A stretch of DNA of 64,000 nt from Psychrobacter sp. Choline-02u-9 (GCF_002836505.1 NZ_PJBF01000042.1:1-64000), one strand, 5' to 3'. Counted from the first letter of the stretch, positions 37,097 through 46,872 are shown. The notes: a model not told the origin generated them from the letters alone. A program made the numbers and translations.

Positions 37097-38794
37097 TTAT
37101 ACTTGAGGGTAGTCTGCATTGTGTTTTTCACGCAATTTTTGACGCAGTACTTTACCGACATTACTCTTTGGTAAGTCGCTCACAAACTCAATGTGACGTG
37201 GACACTTATAACCCGTTAGATTGTCTAACGCAAAATCTGTAATCACTTCTTTGGTAACATTATTGTCTTCAGGTACTACGTATATTTTGACCGCTTCACC
37301 TTGATGACTATCAGGAATGCCAATTACCGCGCAGTCAAGAATACCATCACAATCAAGCATCACGGACTCAATTTCGTTTGGAAATACATTGAAGCCTGAA
37401 ACCAAGATCATGTCTTTTTTGCGATCTAGCAGTTTAATATAACCCTTGTCATCCATGCTGACGATATCACCAGTGCGGAAATAACCATCACTAGTAAAAT
37501 CAGCACTACTGTCTCTATTCAGATATCCAGAGGTTACGTTAGGGCCTTTAATACATAGCTCGCCCCTTTCGTTTAGATCTACATGCCTGCCGTCTTCATC
37601 GATAATAATAACATCTACGCCAGGTGCTGGCACACCGATAGTACCGTTAAACTCACGATTGGTAATAACGTTGGCGGTGCCGACTGCAACGCCTTCTGTC
37701 ATACCCCAACCTTCGATCATCGCGCAGCCAGTTACTTCTAACCAGCGATTCGCAGTTTGCTCAGTAGCCGCCATACCACCAGCTTGTGAGATACGTAAAG
37801 AGCTAAAGTCCAAATCTTTAAAATTAGGATTATCGAGCAGCCCCTTAAAGAGGGTATTAACCGCAGGGAAAATATGGAACGGCTGTTTTGACAAGGTTTT
37901 AACAAATCCAGGAATATCACGTGGATTAGGTACTAGTATAAAGGTATAGCCTGAACGCATACCAAGTAAACTCAACATAAATGCGAAGATATGATACAAC
38001 GGCAGTGCCATCACCATATTGATATACACTTCGTTGATTTCTGACGTGATAGGGCGAGTCCATGCTTCTGATTGCATCGCTGCTGCTACGATATTACGCT
38101 GTGACAAAATAGCGCCTTTCGAAAGACCTGTGGTACCGCCTGTATATTGTAAAAATGCTTTTTGATCCAAAGACATTTTTGGTTGCTGAAAAGGTAGGTT
38201 TTTACCTTTTTTCAATACTTCAGGAAACTTAGTGACATGGTACTTAGGATCGTTAAGGTTGTATTTGGGTACTAAGCGTTTGACCTGACGAATAATTGTA
38301 TTGACCAAAATACCTTTCAAACCCATCATATCGCCCATCTTCGATAGGATTACACGTTTGATAGCCGTTTCTTCAATAACTTGCTCAAGCGCTTGGGCAA
38401 AGTTATCAACCACAAAGATTGCCTGGGCACCTGAGTCGTTAAGCTGATGGCGTAATTCTCGGCCAGTATATAGTGGGTTAACAGGGGTACAAACGTAGCC
38501 TGCACGTAGTATTCCAATCATGGTGGGCAGATACTGTGGAACGTTTGGCATCATGAGAGCGACGACACTACCTTTTGGCAAGCCTTGATTCTGTAGCCAA
38601 GCGGCGACTGCCATTGAAGCATTATCAATATCACCATAAGTATGAGTCACTCCCATACAAATGCTCATTGGATGTCCACGGAAGCGATCGAAGCATTCTT
38701 CGTACAGCTCCATGATGCTGCTATATCTATCGGGATTAATGGTTTTTGGCACACCGGCTGGATATTGAGAAAGCCAAGGTTTGTTCGATATCAT
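37097..38794 (-). CDS. fadD: Long-chain fatty acid CoA ligase FadD (second tandem copy)
   Basis: This second FadD-type acyl-CoA ligase has 565 residues from the ATG at 38794. That start is chosen because AAGGA lies eight bases upstream and the protein then opens MISNKPWLSQYPAGVP like its paralog (MTVDKPWLAQYPENVP). The longer frame adds 27 residues with no signal. The same motifs appear: YTGGTTGLSKGAIL, GWGMTEGVAVGTANV, GYFRTGDIVSMDDKGYI and PKSNVGKVLRQK. The first block LQYTGGTTGLSKGAIL and the last block are nearly identical between the two, while the middle shows scattered substitutions, so the copies are diverging. Substrate-length differences are possible but unproven. Confidence 0.94.
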   Translation of the reverse strand: MISNKPWLSQYPAGVPKTINPDRYSSIMELYEECFDRFRGHPMSICMGVTHTYGDIDNASMAVAAWLQNQGLPKGSVVALMMPNVPQYLPTMIGILRAGYVCTPVNPLYTGRELRHQLNDSGAQAIFVVDNFAQALEQVIEETAIKRVILSKMGDMMGLKGILVNTIIRQVKRLVPKYNLNDPKYHVTKFPEVLKKGKNLPFQQPKMSLDQKAFLQYTGGTTGLSKGAILSQRNIVAAAMQSEAWTRPITSEINEVYINMVMALPLYHIFAFMLSLLGMRSGYTFILVPNPRDIPGFVKTLSKQPFHIFPAVNTLFKGLLDNPNFKDLDFSSLRISQAGGMAATEQTANRWLEVTGCAMIEGWGMTEGVAVGTANVITNREFNGTIGVPAPGVDVIIIDEDGRHVDLNERGELCIKGPNVTSGYLNRDSSADFTSDGYFRTGDIVSMDDKGYIKLLDRKKDMILVSGFNVFPNEIESVMLDCDGILDCAVIGIPDSHQGEAVKIYVVPEDNNVTKEVITDFALDNLTGYKCPRHIEFVSDLPKSNVGKVLRQKLREKHNADYPQV

Positions 38795-39255
38795 AGTTAG
38801 CATCCTTGCGATTTGATATAGGCTAAAGTATTTTGAAAAGGTAGTTATCAATCTATCAATGGTACAAACCACCATTTACTTAAGTGGTATCTACCGTAAT
38901 CAATAGCATCCCTGTCTATTGATTAATAGCTAGTCTTTTTGCTGCTATAACAGCATTCTATTTAATGAGTATTTAGATAAAGCATTAAATAGAACAAACA
39001 AATAAAATGTTTAGTAAAAAAAACAATGCTCGTTCTAAAACTATTTATCTGCTGCTTACCAATAAAGTATCAAAAAAACGATACATTTGAGCAATACATT
39101 AGCATGAATTTAGTCTAAAACAATAACAGTAAGCGATACTGATCAGTACATATATTAACTTATAAGAATATAGTAACTTTGCTGGCTGACAAAAGAAGGA
39201 TTAGTTAATTAATATTGGTAAGCTGATAAAATACAAAGGAGTTTAGATGCCAAAA
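38795..39255. other. AT-rich region upstream of the second fadD
   Basis: This 461-bp region holds fadD promoter sequence and the downstream side of fetB. The block near 39090-39110 matches a block upstream of the first fadD. A perfect-looking AAAGGAG before ATGCCAAAATTATTGCGGTAA at 39246 would encode only six residues and runs into the fetB stop region; I treat it as chance. Confidence 0.5.
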
Positions 39256-40050
39256 TTATTGCGGTAAAATGAATTGATCTTTTCTATTAAAGAAACGTCG
39301 ATAGATGAGTAATGCACTAATAGTGCAGCCAAGCGTGCTGCTGACACATATCAGGAACATAGTGACTATTTGATAGCGTACGGCTTGAGTGGGATCGGCG
39401 CCCGCTAGGATTTGACCCGTCATCATGCCTGGTAAGCTAACAATACCGACGACTAGCATAGAGTTTAAAGTTGGAGTCATGCCATTGGTGATAGCTGCTT
39501 TTATCTGCTCATGGACGGCTTCGAATGGCTTAGCAGATAGACTGAGCATCATTTCTACGCGCCCTGATTGCTCATGAAAGGATTCAATCAATTGATTGCT
39601 CGTCAACGAAATGGCAGTCAGAGAGTTACCTAATATCAGACCCAATATAGGAATAATGAATTGCGGTGTATACCAAGGCTCAACATTCAAAATCGCTATA
39701 ATCGCAATCGCTGTTACTAGTATTGCTGAGATACCGACTGCCAATAACGTATCTGTCAATAATCCTCTATAACTGCGTTTAACGCGATTTTTGGCCGCAC
39801 TTCCTGCAATTAAAGTCATGACCGTTAAGATAAGTAGTACTTCATACCATTGTTCACGTGCAAAAATCCACGCCAGTATCAGCCCAATAAAGCTAAGCTG
39901 TATAATCGTACGAAGTGCCGCTATTAAAAGGGTCTTGCTTAGCTTTAAACGTAACCGCCAAGAGATGAGTAACACGATAATAATTAAACTACTGGCAAGA
40001 GCAATATCACTATAAGTGAGAAATATTTGCATATCATTCGTACCACTCAT
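39256..40050 (-). CDS. fetB: FetB/YbbM-type membrane subunit of an ABC exporter
   Basis: The 264-residue protein has about six or seven hydrophobic segments and matches the YbbM/FetB family. Its signature segments include RLKLSKTLLIAALRTIIQLS near residue 35. ILGLILGNSLTAISLTSNQL is near 133-152, and GIVSLPGMMTGQILAGADP is near 203. In Escherichia coli FetAB promotes iron efflux and tolerance of oxidative stress. It starts 128 bp downstream of the ATPase gene on the same strand. The starting ATG at 40050 has no strong ribosome-binding site. Confidence 0.9.
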   Translation of the reverse strand: MSGTNDMQIFLTYSDIALASSLIIIVLLISWRLRLKLSKTLLIAALRTIIQLSFIGLILAWIFAREQWYEVLLILTVMTLIAGSAAKNRVKRSYRGLLTDTLLAVGISAILVTAIAIIAILNVEPWYTPQFIIPILGLILGNSLTAISLTSNQLIESFHEQSGRVEMMLSLSAKPFEAVHEQIKAAITNGMTPTLNSMLVVGIVSLPGMMTGQILAGADPTQAVRYQIVTMFLICVSSTLGCTISALLIYRRFFNRKDQFILPQ

Positions 40051-40178
40051 ATGAGCTTATTTAGAAAGTAATTATAGTAATAATACAAGGTGAGGGTTAA
40101 GGTTATTAACGTGCTAAATTGTCTGAGCAACTATACGAAGACTTACTCATTTGATTAAATGTTTCTGATAAAAGCTCT

Positions 40179-41015
40179 TCAAGAGTCCGCAGTGAGCACA
40201 CCGGCTTGCATGTGCCAATGTCTATTTGCCAAAGGCATAATATCTTTTGTGTCGTGAGTCACCCATAGGAGTGTGCGCTGTGCATCTGCGCGCAACCAGC
40301 TGATGAGTAAGTTGACTAGCTGTGTTGAAGTGTCAATGTCCAAAGCAGCAGTTGGCTCGTCTAGCAATAGAACTTTTGGACTAAGTTGTAATAGACGCAA
40401 TGTATTGACCAGTTGGCGCTCGCCACCAGATAAGTGCTTGGCGTCCTGTTGCAAAAAATCTGCACTTCTATCTAAGTGTTCAAGCTGAGCAACATGCCAG
40501 TCTATGTCAAAAGTCTGCGATTGGTGAGCATATAATTGATAAGGCATTTGTAAGTTTTCAAGGACACTACCGTCTAACAGTTGTGGATGCTGAGCAAGTA
40601 GGGCGACCTGCTGGCGCCACCGTATAGGCGCAGTCTCATGCATATCGTGATAAACATTACTCGACGTGTCATCGTGCAAACGAACAGTACCGCTGCTCAT
40701 TGGTAATAATCCTGCCAATACTCGCAATAGTACTGATTTACCGCTACCAGACGCTCCTGTCAAAACAGTGACTTGCCCTGACAATAGCATACCGCTCGCA
40801 CCGCTTATTAGCGTTCGATCAGGAGTTGATGGCTCTTTATCCAGTGAAGCGTCTGCGGTTAGCTTGCTTGCCCATTTTTGATAAATGCTATACGGCATAG
40901 AGATTTTATTCGAGGCTTCTTTGCTATTTTTAATGCTTTGAGCATTTATCGTCCGTTGGCTATGTACCCATAGGTTATCAAATTCAAGCAACACTCTACC
41001 CGTATCTATGCTCAT
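40179..41015 (-). CDS. fetA: FetA/YbbL-type ABC transporter ATPase
   Basis: The 278-residue protein is an ABC ATPase. The Walker A motif is GASGSGKSVLLR near residue 90, the signature LSGGERQLVNTLRLL near 195, and Walker B VLLLDEPTAALD near 215. The switch histidine lies in VTHDTKD. The N-terminal 70 residues are not part of the domain core and contain a low-complexity segment (AQSIKNSKEASNKISM). It begins six bases after the thioesterase stop codon, so the thioesterase, ATPase and FetB genes form one minus-strand run. Partnership with the neighbouring FetB supports the iron-export assignment. Confidence 0.88.
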   Translation of the reverse strand: MSIDTGRVLLEFDNLWVHSQRTINAQSIKNSKEASNKISMPYSIYQKWASKLTADASLDKEPSTPDRTLISGASGMLLSGQVTVLTGASGSGKSVLLRVLAGLLPMSSGTVRLHDDTSSNVYHDMHETAPIRWRQQVALLAQHPQLLDGSVLENLQMPYQLYAHQSQTFDIDWHVAQLEHLDRSADFLQQDAKHLSGGERQLVNTLRLLQLSPKVLLLDEPTAALDIDTSTQLVNLLISWLRADAQRTLLWVTHDTKDIMPLANRHWHMQAGVLTADS

Positions 41016-41021
41016 AGCGCT

Positions 41022-41609
41022 CTACTGCTGACCATGCACTTGCTCAGAGATAGCCTGTTCGATCGTAACGCGCAGTTTTTTTGGTACACGAATAGGACGC
41101 ATTGGTGGGGTTGTCGCTGAAGTATCTGGTTTATCGCTGCCTATCTCGTCATTACTCATTGGCTCTGGTTTGACGAGATTTTGTACGCAGGCAATGACGA
41201 TTTTGGTACTGCTTAGTAGCTGGCTATCATCTGTTTCGTTAGTACTATGATTTGGTAGATTGCGATAGATACTTTGATAAAATATGATGCTGGCAGGTTT
41301 TAGCTCCACTTTATCAATACGTACGCTAATTACCTCATCTAATAGAATGGCTCTTTTGTATTGCAAGTCCGCCTGACTCACGACAAAATGCTGTACTTCA
41401 CCACTGTCAGTCTGCAAAAAATACCCATTTAAGCCAAGCTCAGTAAACCAGTCGCGTCGGCAGTTTTCAAAAAACACCAAATGATTGGCGTGATAGACTA
41501 TACCGCCAGCATCAGTATGGTTAATATAGACGTTATAATCTTTAGCAAATAATGGTTTGGGGTCATCATTCATGGCTGATGTCGTATTTTTTTGCTTAAT
41601 TGTTGTCAT
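41022..41609 (-). CDS. YbgC-like acyl-CoA thioesterase, hotdog fold
   Basis: The hotdog-fold thioesterase hydrolyses acyl-CoA thioesters. The catalytic aspartate is in VYINHTDAGGIVYHANHLVFFE near residues 27-48, the YbgC signature. YKRAILLDEVISVRIDK and a hydrophobic strand follow. The 195-residue protein is about 50 residues longer than YbgC. It has a Pro/Ser/Thr/Asp-rich stretch LVKPEPMSNDEIGSDKPDTS near the C-terminus and ends in a basic helix. The ATG at 41609 is used; the next ATG 12 codons on lies where homologues begin. It lies six bases upstream of fetA. Confidence 0.85.
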   Translation of the reverse strand: MTTIKQKNTTSAMNDDPKPLFAKDYNVYINHTDAGGIVYHANHLVFFENCRRDWFTELGLNGYFLQTDSGEVQHFVVSQADLQYKRAILLDEVISVRIDKVELKPASIIFYQSIYRNLPNHSTNETDDSQLLSSTKIVIACVQNLVKPEPMSNDEIGSDKPDTSATTPPMRPIRVPKKLRVTIEQAISEQVHGQQ

Positions 41610-41814
41610 AGCGATGCTCGATATTTTTAATAAGTATTGTTGAATAAAAGTGTTTCAGATAGACCAATAATAGATAGTGCTTATAATAGAGTTACTCTAG
41701 CTCAAGATATCAGGCCATGCAACCGCTAGAACCGCTTACATTTGTTATCATAGTCGTTTATATTTCACCCATTTATAGAGCGCTATATTCTAACCAATCA
41801 GTATAGGACAGTTT

Positions 41815-42639
41815 ATGACCCGTTTTGTCAGTTTTAACATCAATGGTATCCGTGCACGTCAGCATCAGCTCGAGGCAGTGCGCGAGGTAATCGATCCTGA
41901 TGTCATGGGCCTACAAGAAACCAAGGTTCATGATGATCAATTTCCGCTTAGCGATATCGAAAGTCTAGGCTACCACGTCGAGTACTTTGGACAAAAAGGG
42001 CATTACGGCGTTGCACTGTTATCCAAAGCTGCACCTGTATTCATACAAAAGGGCTTTCCTGGCGAAGATGAAGAAGCCCAAAAGCGCTTTATCCATGCAC
42101 GTTATGAGTTTGAAGGTCGTGAAGTAGATGTACTTAACGGGTATTTTCCGCAAGGAGAGAGCCAAGATCACCCGACCAAATTTCCAATGAAGCGCGCTTA
42201 TTATGCCAATTTGATGGCTTATATTGATACGCTAAAAGCGGAGGGTCGTTCGATTATCGTCATGGGTGATATGAATATTGCACCAGAAGATATCGATATT
42301 GGTATTGGTGAAGTTAATGCCAAGCGTTGGCTGAAAAACAGAAAAACCTCATTTCTGCCAGAAGAGCGTGAATGGTATTCAGCATTGATGTCACGTGAGC
42401 TGACAGATACTTACCGTCTGCATTATCCAGAGAGTACCGAGTTATACAGCTGGTTTGATTATCGCAGTCGCGGCTTCAATGATGAACCTAAGCGCGGGTT
42501 ACGTATTGATCATATCCTATGCACTTCAGACTTAATCGATAAATGTATCGATGCTGGTATCAGTTATGAGCTACGTGCTATGGAAAAACCGTCTGACCAT
42601 GCACCGATTTGGTCAGCATTTGACCTAAAGAAACCGTAA
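41815..42639 (+). CDS. xthA: Exodeoxyribonuclease III
   Basis: This AP endonuclease and 3'-5' exonuclease of base-excision repair has 274 residues. It opens MTRFVSFNINGIRARQHQLEAV. Metal-binding and catalytic residues are seen in MGLQETKVHDDQF, GDMNIAPEDIDI, RIDHILC and SDHAPIW. The core length and order match the XthA family. The gene is monocistronic and is not adjacent to repair partners. Confidence 0.95.
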   Translation: MTRFVSFNINGIRARQHQLEAVREVIDPDVMGLQETKVHDDQFPLSDIESLGYHVEYFGQKGHYGVALLSKAAPVFIQKGFPGEDEEAQKRFIHARYEFEGREVDVLNGYFPQGESQDHPTKFPMKRAYYANLMAYIDTLKAEGRSIIVMGDMNIAPEDIDIGIGEVNAKRWLKNRKTSFLPEEREWYSALMSRELTDTYRLHYPESTELYSWFDYRSRGFNDEPKRGLRIDHILCTSDLIDKCIDAGISYELRAMEKPSDHAPIWSAFDLKKP

Positions 42640-42831
42640 TACTTATATACCGTGATACCTACATATAGTCAATTATCATGTCAATTAGATACGATGATTA
42701 GCTTGTTCAGTCTGCTTATTGTAGTGCTGCAGCTAGTTCTTCTTGGATCTGAACTGTCTTGAACTGACTGTAGTGTTTATCACTTAGTATTCCGTAAATA
42801 ACGATAAAAATTGAAAAATAAGGATTTTATT

Positions 42832-44055
42832 ATGGCTGTTGGAAATGTATCAGTACCTGACGTTATCTATCCTATCGATGGTATTAAACTCAGTGCCACA
42901 GCGGCAGGTGTCCGTTATAAGGACCGCGATGATCTAGTAGTTATCGAAATATCTGACAAAGCTACTACTGCGGTTGTCACCACTAAAAACACCTTTTGTG
43001 CAGCGCCAGTGCGAGTATTGCGTGAGCACTTTGCTAAGGTTAGTCCGCGCTATTTAGTCACCAATACAGGTAACGCAAATGCAGGTACGGGCGCTGATGG
43101 TAAGCGCCGCGCTATTGATATCTGTACAGCATTAGCTGACAAAGCCGGTGTAGATACCAATACGATATTGCCATTCTCTACCGGTGTCATTGGTGAGCCG
43201 TTAAATAGTGATGCGGTTATCGCAGGTCTGGATAATGCATTGGCTAATCTAGCGCCTGATAGCTGGCTAGCCGCTGCTAATGGCATTCGCACGACAGATA
43301 CCATTCCTAAATTAGCCAGCCAAAAAATTGATGTAGCAGGTACTAGCTATCATGTCACTGGTATGTCTAAAGGCTCAGGAATGATACGCCCAAATATGGC
43401 GACTATGCTGGGCTATGTGGCGACAGATGCTAATATCGCTGCTGACTTATTGCAAGAGATGCTAAGCGCTATCAATGAGCAGTCTTTCAACCGCATTACT
43501 GTCGATGGCGATACCTCAACCAATGACTGTTGTGTGTTAATCGCAACAGGTGCTGCTAGCTCAGAGGTGATTGATAGTCCAGAGCATCCACATTATCAGC
43601 CTGTATTTGATGCATTGGCTGATGTGTTTGTTCGTCTGGCACAACTGATTGTACGTGATGGCGAAGGCGCTACTAAATTCATGACGGTCAAGGTGACTGG
43701 CGGTCAAACCACGCAAGAATGCTGCGATGTGGCTTATGCAGTCGCACATTCACCTTTAGTAAAAACGGCATTCTTTGCCAGTGATGCTAACTGGGGACGC
43801 ATATTAGCAGCAGTGGGCTATGCTGGTATCGAAAATTTAGATACAGAGCAAGTTGATGTGTATCTAGACGAGGTAATGATTTGTCAAAATGGCGGTGTTG
43901 CACCTGACTATACAGAGGAGGCGGGCAAAACAGTCATGAGCCGACCTGAGATTACCATTCATATCGACCTTGCACGTGGTGATGCTAGCGATACCGTATA
44001 TACCTGCGACTTGTCATACGATTATGTCAAAATAAACGCTGATTATCGTAGCTAG
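42832..44055 (+). CDS. argJ: Bifunctional ornithine acetyltransferase / N-acetylglutamate synthase
   Basis: ArgJ recycles the acetyl group of N-acetylornithine onto glutamate and, in bifunctional members, also makes N-acetylglutamate from acetyl-CoA. The protein self-cleaves before the threonine in MATMLGYVATDA near residue 186. That is preceded by GMSKGSGMIRPNMAT and is followed by FNRITVDGDTSTNDCC. The 407-residue length is normal. I start at the ATG at 42832, which has TAAGGA nine bases upstream; the longer frame begins at TTG 42811. Whether it is mono- or bifunctional cannot be told from sequence alone, because argA was not seen in the window. Confidence 0.96.
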   Translation: MAVGNVSVPDVIYPIDGIKLSATAAGVRYKDRDDLVVIEISDKATTAVVTTKNTFCAAPVRVLREHFAKVSPRYLVTNTGNANAGTGADGKRRAIDICTALADKAGVDTNTILPFSTGVIGEPLNSDAVIAGLDNALANLAPDSWLAAANGIRTTDTIPKLASQKIDVAGTSYHVTGMSKGSGMIRPNMATMLGYVATDANIAADLLQEMLSAINEQSFNRITVDGDTSTNDCCVLIATGAASSEVIDSPEHPHYQPVFDALADVFVRLAQLIVRDGEGATKFMTVKVTGGQTTQECCDVAYAVAHSPLVKTAFFASDANWGRILAAVGYAGIENLDTEQVDVYLDEVMICQNGGVAPDYTEEAGKTVMSRPEITIHIDLARGDASDTVYTCDLSYDYVKINADYRS

Positions 44056-44090
44056 TACTCTTCAATAAAACATAATTTGTATAGTTGTAT

Positions 44091-44122
44091 AAGAGCCAGA
44101 ACAGATATTGTTCTGGCTTTTT
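44091..44122 (+). terminator. Rho-independent terminator of argJ
   Basis: The 10-bp stem AGCCAGAACA (44094-44103) pairs with TGTTCTGGCT (44109-44118) around loop GATAT, followed by five T residues. Confidence 0.92.
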
Positions 44123-44174
44123 AACGTCAAACATATGCTCAGTAGCAAATCACTCTGCTATTCAATACGCTTCA

Positions 44175-44203
44175 TTAACATCAGTTGCAAAAGCTGACGT
44201 TAA
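44175..44203. promoter_or_regulatory. Dyad symmetry upstream of the DUF4377-like lipoprotein gene
   Basis: TTAACATCAG (44175-44184) is an inverted match to CTGACGTTAA (44194-44203) with one mismatch and a nine-base spacer, inside the 348-bp gap before the lipoprotein gene. It may bind a regulator or form an RNA hairpin; nothing more can be read. Confidence 0.4.
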
Positions 44204-44403
44204 TTTACAAAGTAGTCATAGAGGGTAAGACGACTAGCGACCTATACTGGTTTCAGTAAAAAGCAAACAACCTTATTAGCTTGTAGCAAAGCAAGATAAG
44301 GTGTTCAAAATAATAATTTTATCTAAGCAACCATAAGTTAGTAGTTAAGCCAGTAACTAAACTATTAATAAAGAATCAATAACAATTATCTGAGGATTGA
44401 ATA

Positions 44404-44802
44404 ATGAAGAAATTAGCACTTGCAGCATTGATGACAACTTTTGCCCTTTCTGGTTGCTCTACGATGAGTATGGATGATGAGCGCACAATGGTTGTTGAAG
44501 GACAACCTATGAATGTAAAAGTAGTAAATATCCCGAGTTTTGAAGTAGAAATTGCACCGCGTAAAGCAGTATGTGACTTGACTGCTACTGATGGCAGCAT
44601 GGTTGAATCACAGTGCTTGCAGTATCGCCAAACCTATCAGAAAAACTACACTACGCTAAACGGTAATATTCAGGGCTTTACCTATGAGCCGAACTATCGT
44701 TATGTCCTAGATGTACGCCAAGAAGCAGTAACAGCAGAAGGCTCAAATGTCGTGCAGCCAGTATGGATTCTAAACGAAGTGGTATCAAAAACTGCTGAAT
44801 AA
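44404..44802 (+). CDS. Outer-membrane lipoprotein with DUF4377-like domain
   Basis: The 132-residue lipoprotein has a signal peptide MKKLALAALMTTFALSGC with lipobox LSGC, so cysteine 18 is lipidated. The mature part contains QCLQYRQTYQKNY, GNIQGFTYEPNYRYVLDVR and VWILNEVVSK, which match the C-terminal pattern of DUF4377, a small domain found in exported stress-linked proteins. The retention residues (Ser-Thr after Cys) suggest outer-membrane localisation. The start has GAGGATTGAATA upstream. Function is unknown. It has its own terminator. Confidence 0.82.
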   Translation: MKKLALAALMTTFALSGCSTMSMDDERTMVVEGQPMNVKVVNIPSFEVEIAPRKAVCDLTATDGSMVESQCLQYRQTYQKNYTTLNGNIQGFTYEPNYRYVLDVRQEAVTAEGSNVVQPVWILNEVVSKTAE

Positions 44803-44844
44803 TATTGATAGCAATATATAGACGATAAAGCAGTTATACATGAC

Positions 44845-44876
44845 AAAAAGGCCTCTAATTCGTTAGAGGCCTTTTT
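44845..44876. terminator. Bidirectional terminator with UUCG loop
   Basis: A 14-bp perfect stem (AAAAAGGCCTCTAA, 44845-44858, with 44863-44876) closes a TTCG loop, giving a very stable hairpin with U tracts on both strands. It sits between the lipoprotein gene and convergent sdaA. Confidence 0.95.
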
Positions 44877-44916
44877 ACGTGTTTATTGTTAGTAAATTAT
44901 TTTTCGAGAAGTCGGA

Positions 44917-46350
44917 TTAGCACTGACTATAATTAACACTGACACCGCGCGTTGCCGTAGGGATTCTATTGTCAGCATAAATCGCCAGACCGCCTCGTGC
45001 TGTTTCTTTATACTTATCAGACATATCAGCTCCTGTTTGCTTCATTGTCTCTATCGCTTTATCTAAAGAGACGAAGTGCTGACCATTGCCTCTACAGGCT
45101 AAGCGTGCTGCATTGATTGCCTTGACTGCGCCCATCGCATTACGCTCGATACAAGGCACTTGTACCAGTCCGCCAATAGGATCACAAGTAAGACCTAGAT
45201 TGTGCTCAATGCCAATCTCTGCTGCATTCAGGCATTTAGCTGGTGTGCCATTCATGATTTCTGCCAGTGCAGAGCCTGCCATTGCACACGCAGAACCAAC
45301 CTCACCTTGGCAACCGACTTCAGCACCAGAGATTGAAGCATTTTGCTTGATAAGGCTACCGATAGCAGTGGCGTTTAGCAAAAATTTACGAACGCCATCT
45401 TGGCTGTAGTTGGGCAAAAAATCACGATAGTAGTGCAGTACGGCAGGAATGATACCTGCTGCGCCATTGGTTGGAGCCGTGACTACTTTGCCGCCATTGG
45501 CGTTTTCTTCATTGACGGCGAGCGCGTACAAATCGACCCAGTCCATAGCGGCTAACTTATCAGTCTTGGTGATAGGTTGGTCTTTTTCAGCACACAGCTG
45601 CGTATGCAAATCTTGGGCACGGCGCTTTACATCTAATCCGCCCGGCAAGATACCGCCATTTTCACAGCCTTGTTTGACGCAGTCTTGCATCACTTCCCAA
45701 ATGCTATCTAGATAAGCAAAGACTTCTTCTTTAGTATGGAAGTGACATTCGTTTGCCAGTACCAATTCGCTGATGTTCAAATCATGCTCACGACATTGCT
45801 CTAGTAGCTCTGCTGCGTTATTGAACGGATAGGGAACTCTATCGATGGTCGGACTGGCATGATCTTCGTCAGGGTTAGTCGCATCTTCTTCATTAATGAC
45901 AAAACCACCACCGACTGAATAATAAGTCTGCTGATAGCGAACGCCTTCAGTTGAGATAGCGCGTAGCGTCAATGCATTAGGGTGATAAGGCAGCACAGTA
46001 TCGTCATACCAGTAGATGTCTTGCTCTGTATCAAAAGCAATCGTATGCGTGCCTGATACATTGAGAATCTTGTCAGAGAAGATAGGAGATAGGTAGCTAC
46101 TGGTCATACGTGTGTCTATCGTACTAGGCGTATGTCCAAGCAGTCCTAACAATATAGCCGTATCTGTTGCATGGCCTTTTCCAGTCGCCGCCAAAGAACC
46201 ATACAGCTCAATCTCAATGGTCTTAATTGCAGTCAGTTCCATCTGCTCAGTTAGCGAGGTCAAAAATAAGTTTGCAGCGACCATCGGTCCGACTGTATGC
46301 GAACTGGATGGGCCGATGCCGATTTTAAATAAATCAAAAACACTGATCAT
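44917..46350 (-). CDS. sdaA: L-serine ammonia-lyase, iron-sulfur dependent
   Basis: This enzyme deaminates L-serine to pyruvate and ammonia using a [4Fe-4S] cluster. The 477-residue single-chain form fits SdaA/SdaB. GPSSSHTVGPM is the N-terminal phosphate-binding sequence. Cluster cysteines are in GCQGEVGSACAMA (residues about 342-354) and CDPIGGLVQVPC, with the conserved TNGAAGIIPAVLHYY before them. The protein ends in NYSQC. The ribosome-binding site GGTGAC is weak. It is divergent from the permease gene 522 bp away. Confidence 0.96.
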   Translation of the reverse strand: MISVFDLFKIGIGPSSSHTVGPMVAANLFLTSLTEQMELTAIKTIEIELYGSLAATGKGHATDTAILLGLLGHTPSTIDTRMTSSYLSPIFSDKILNVSGTHTIAFDTEQDIYWYDDTVLPYHPNALTLRAISTEGVRYQQTYYSVGGGFVINEEDATNPDEDHASPTIDRVPYPFNNAAELLEQCREHDLNISELVLANECHFHTKEEVFAYLDSIWEVMQDCVKQGCENGGILPGGLDVKRRAQDLHTQLCAEKDQPITKTDKLAAMDWVDLYALAVNEENANGGKVVTAPTNGAAGIIPAVLHYYRDFLPNYSQDGVRKFLLNATAIGSLIKQNASISGAEVGCQGEVGSACAMAGSALAEIMNGTPAKCLNAAEIGIEHNLGLTCDPIGGLVQVPCIERNAMGAVKAINAARLACRGNGQHFVSLDKAIETMKQTGADMSDKYKETARGGLAIYADNRIPTATRGVSVNYSQC

Positions 46351-46872
46351 AATAAGTCACCAAAAATTTTAAGCGCTTTAGCCTATTTTATCTATGGCAT
46401 TGGGCGCTTTTGTGAAAAATATAATAGACAGCCGTCGCTCCTAGTCACCATTGATAGGTGGGCGCGAGACACTATTTATGAAGGTTATAAGGTAAATGAG
46501 CACTGAGGGCAGTTGAATAATAACTTTTATTTATTTTGAAACTCCGTTATCATGCTCGCAGTCAACAACTATGTAACATCCTGTAAGTTGGTTATCATCG
46601 TAAAATAAGACGGATTAAAAAAGACTAAATTTTTCAGTCAAACATATCCGTATTCATACATCTAGCAAGATATGGCTATCATACCAAATAATACTTTTGG
46701 TTTGTCATATTACAACATAAATGCATGAATTGGGATGACATATTATAGATAGGAAGACTTAACGTTCTGCTATTTATACAAGCCCTTAGAAATATGTCCA
46801 TTTATTAATATTCTTATTTTATCAGTTATTCTAGCCTATTACTTTAGCTTAGCTCACATAGGACAAGCGCGC
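46351..46872. other. Divergent region between sdaA and the uracil permease
   Basis: This 522-bp gap is AT-rich with no credible gene. I checked both strands for a glycine riboswitch or other known aptamer and saw none. An inverted pair AAGCGC (near 46370) and GCGCTT (near 46407) would form only a weak long-loop hairpin. Confidence 0.5.

Noticed and set aside
39246..39266. Strong AAAGGAG followed by ATG and six codons (MPKLLR)
   Set aside because: Far too short and ends in the fetB stop region on the opposite strand; considered coincidence.
46351..46872. Possible riboswitch upstream of sdaA
   Set aside because: No glycine or other known aptamer core was visible on either strand; only weak inverted pairs.
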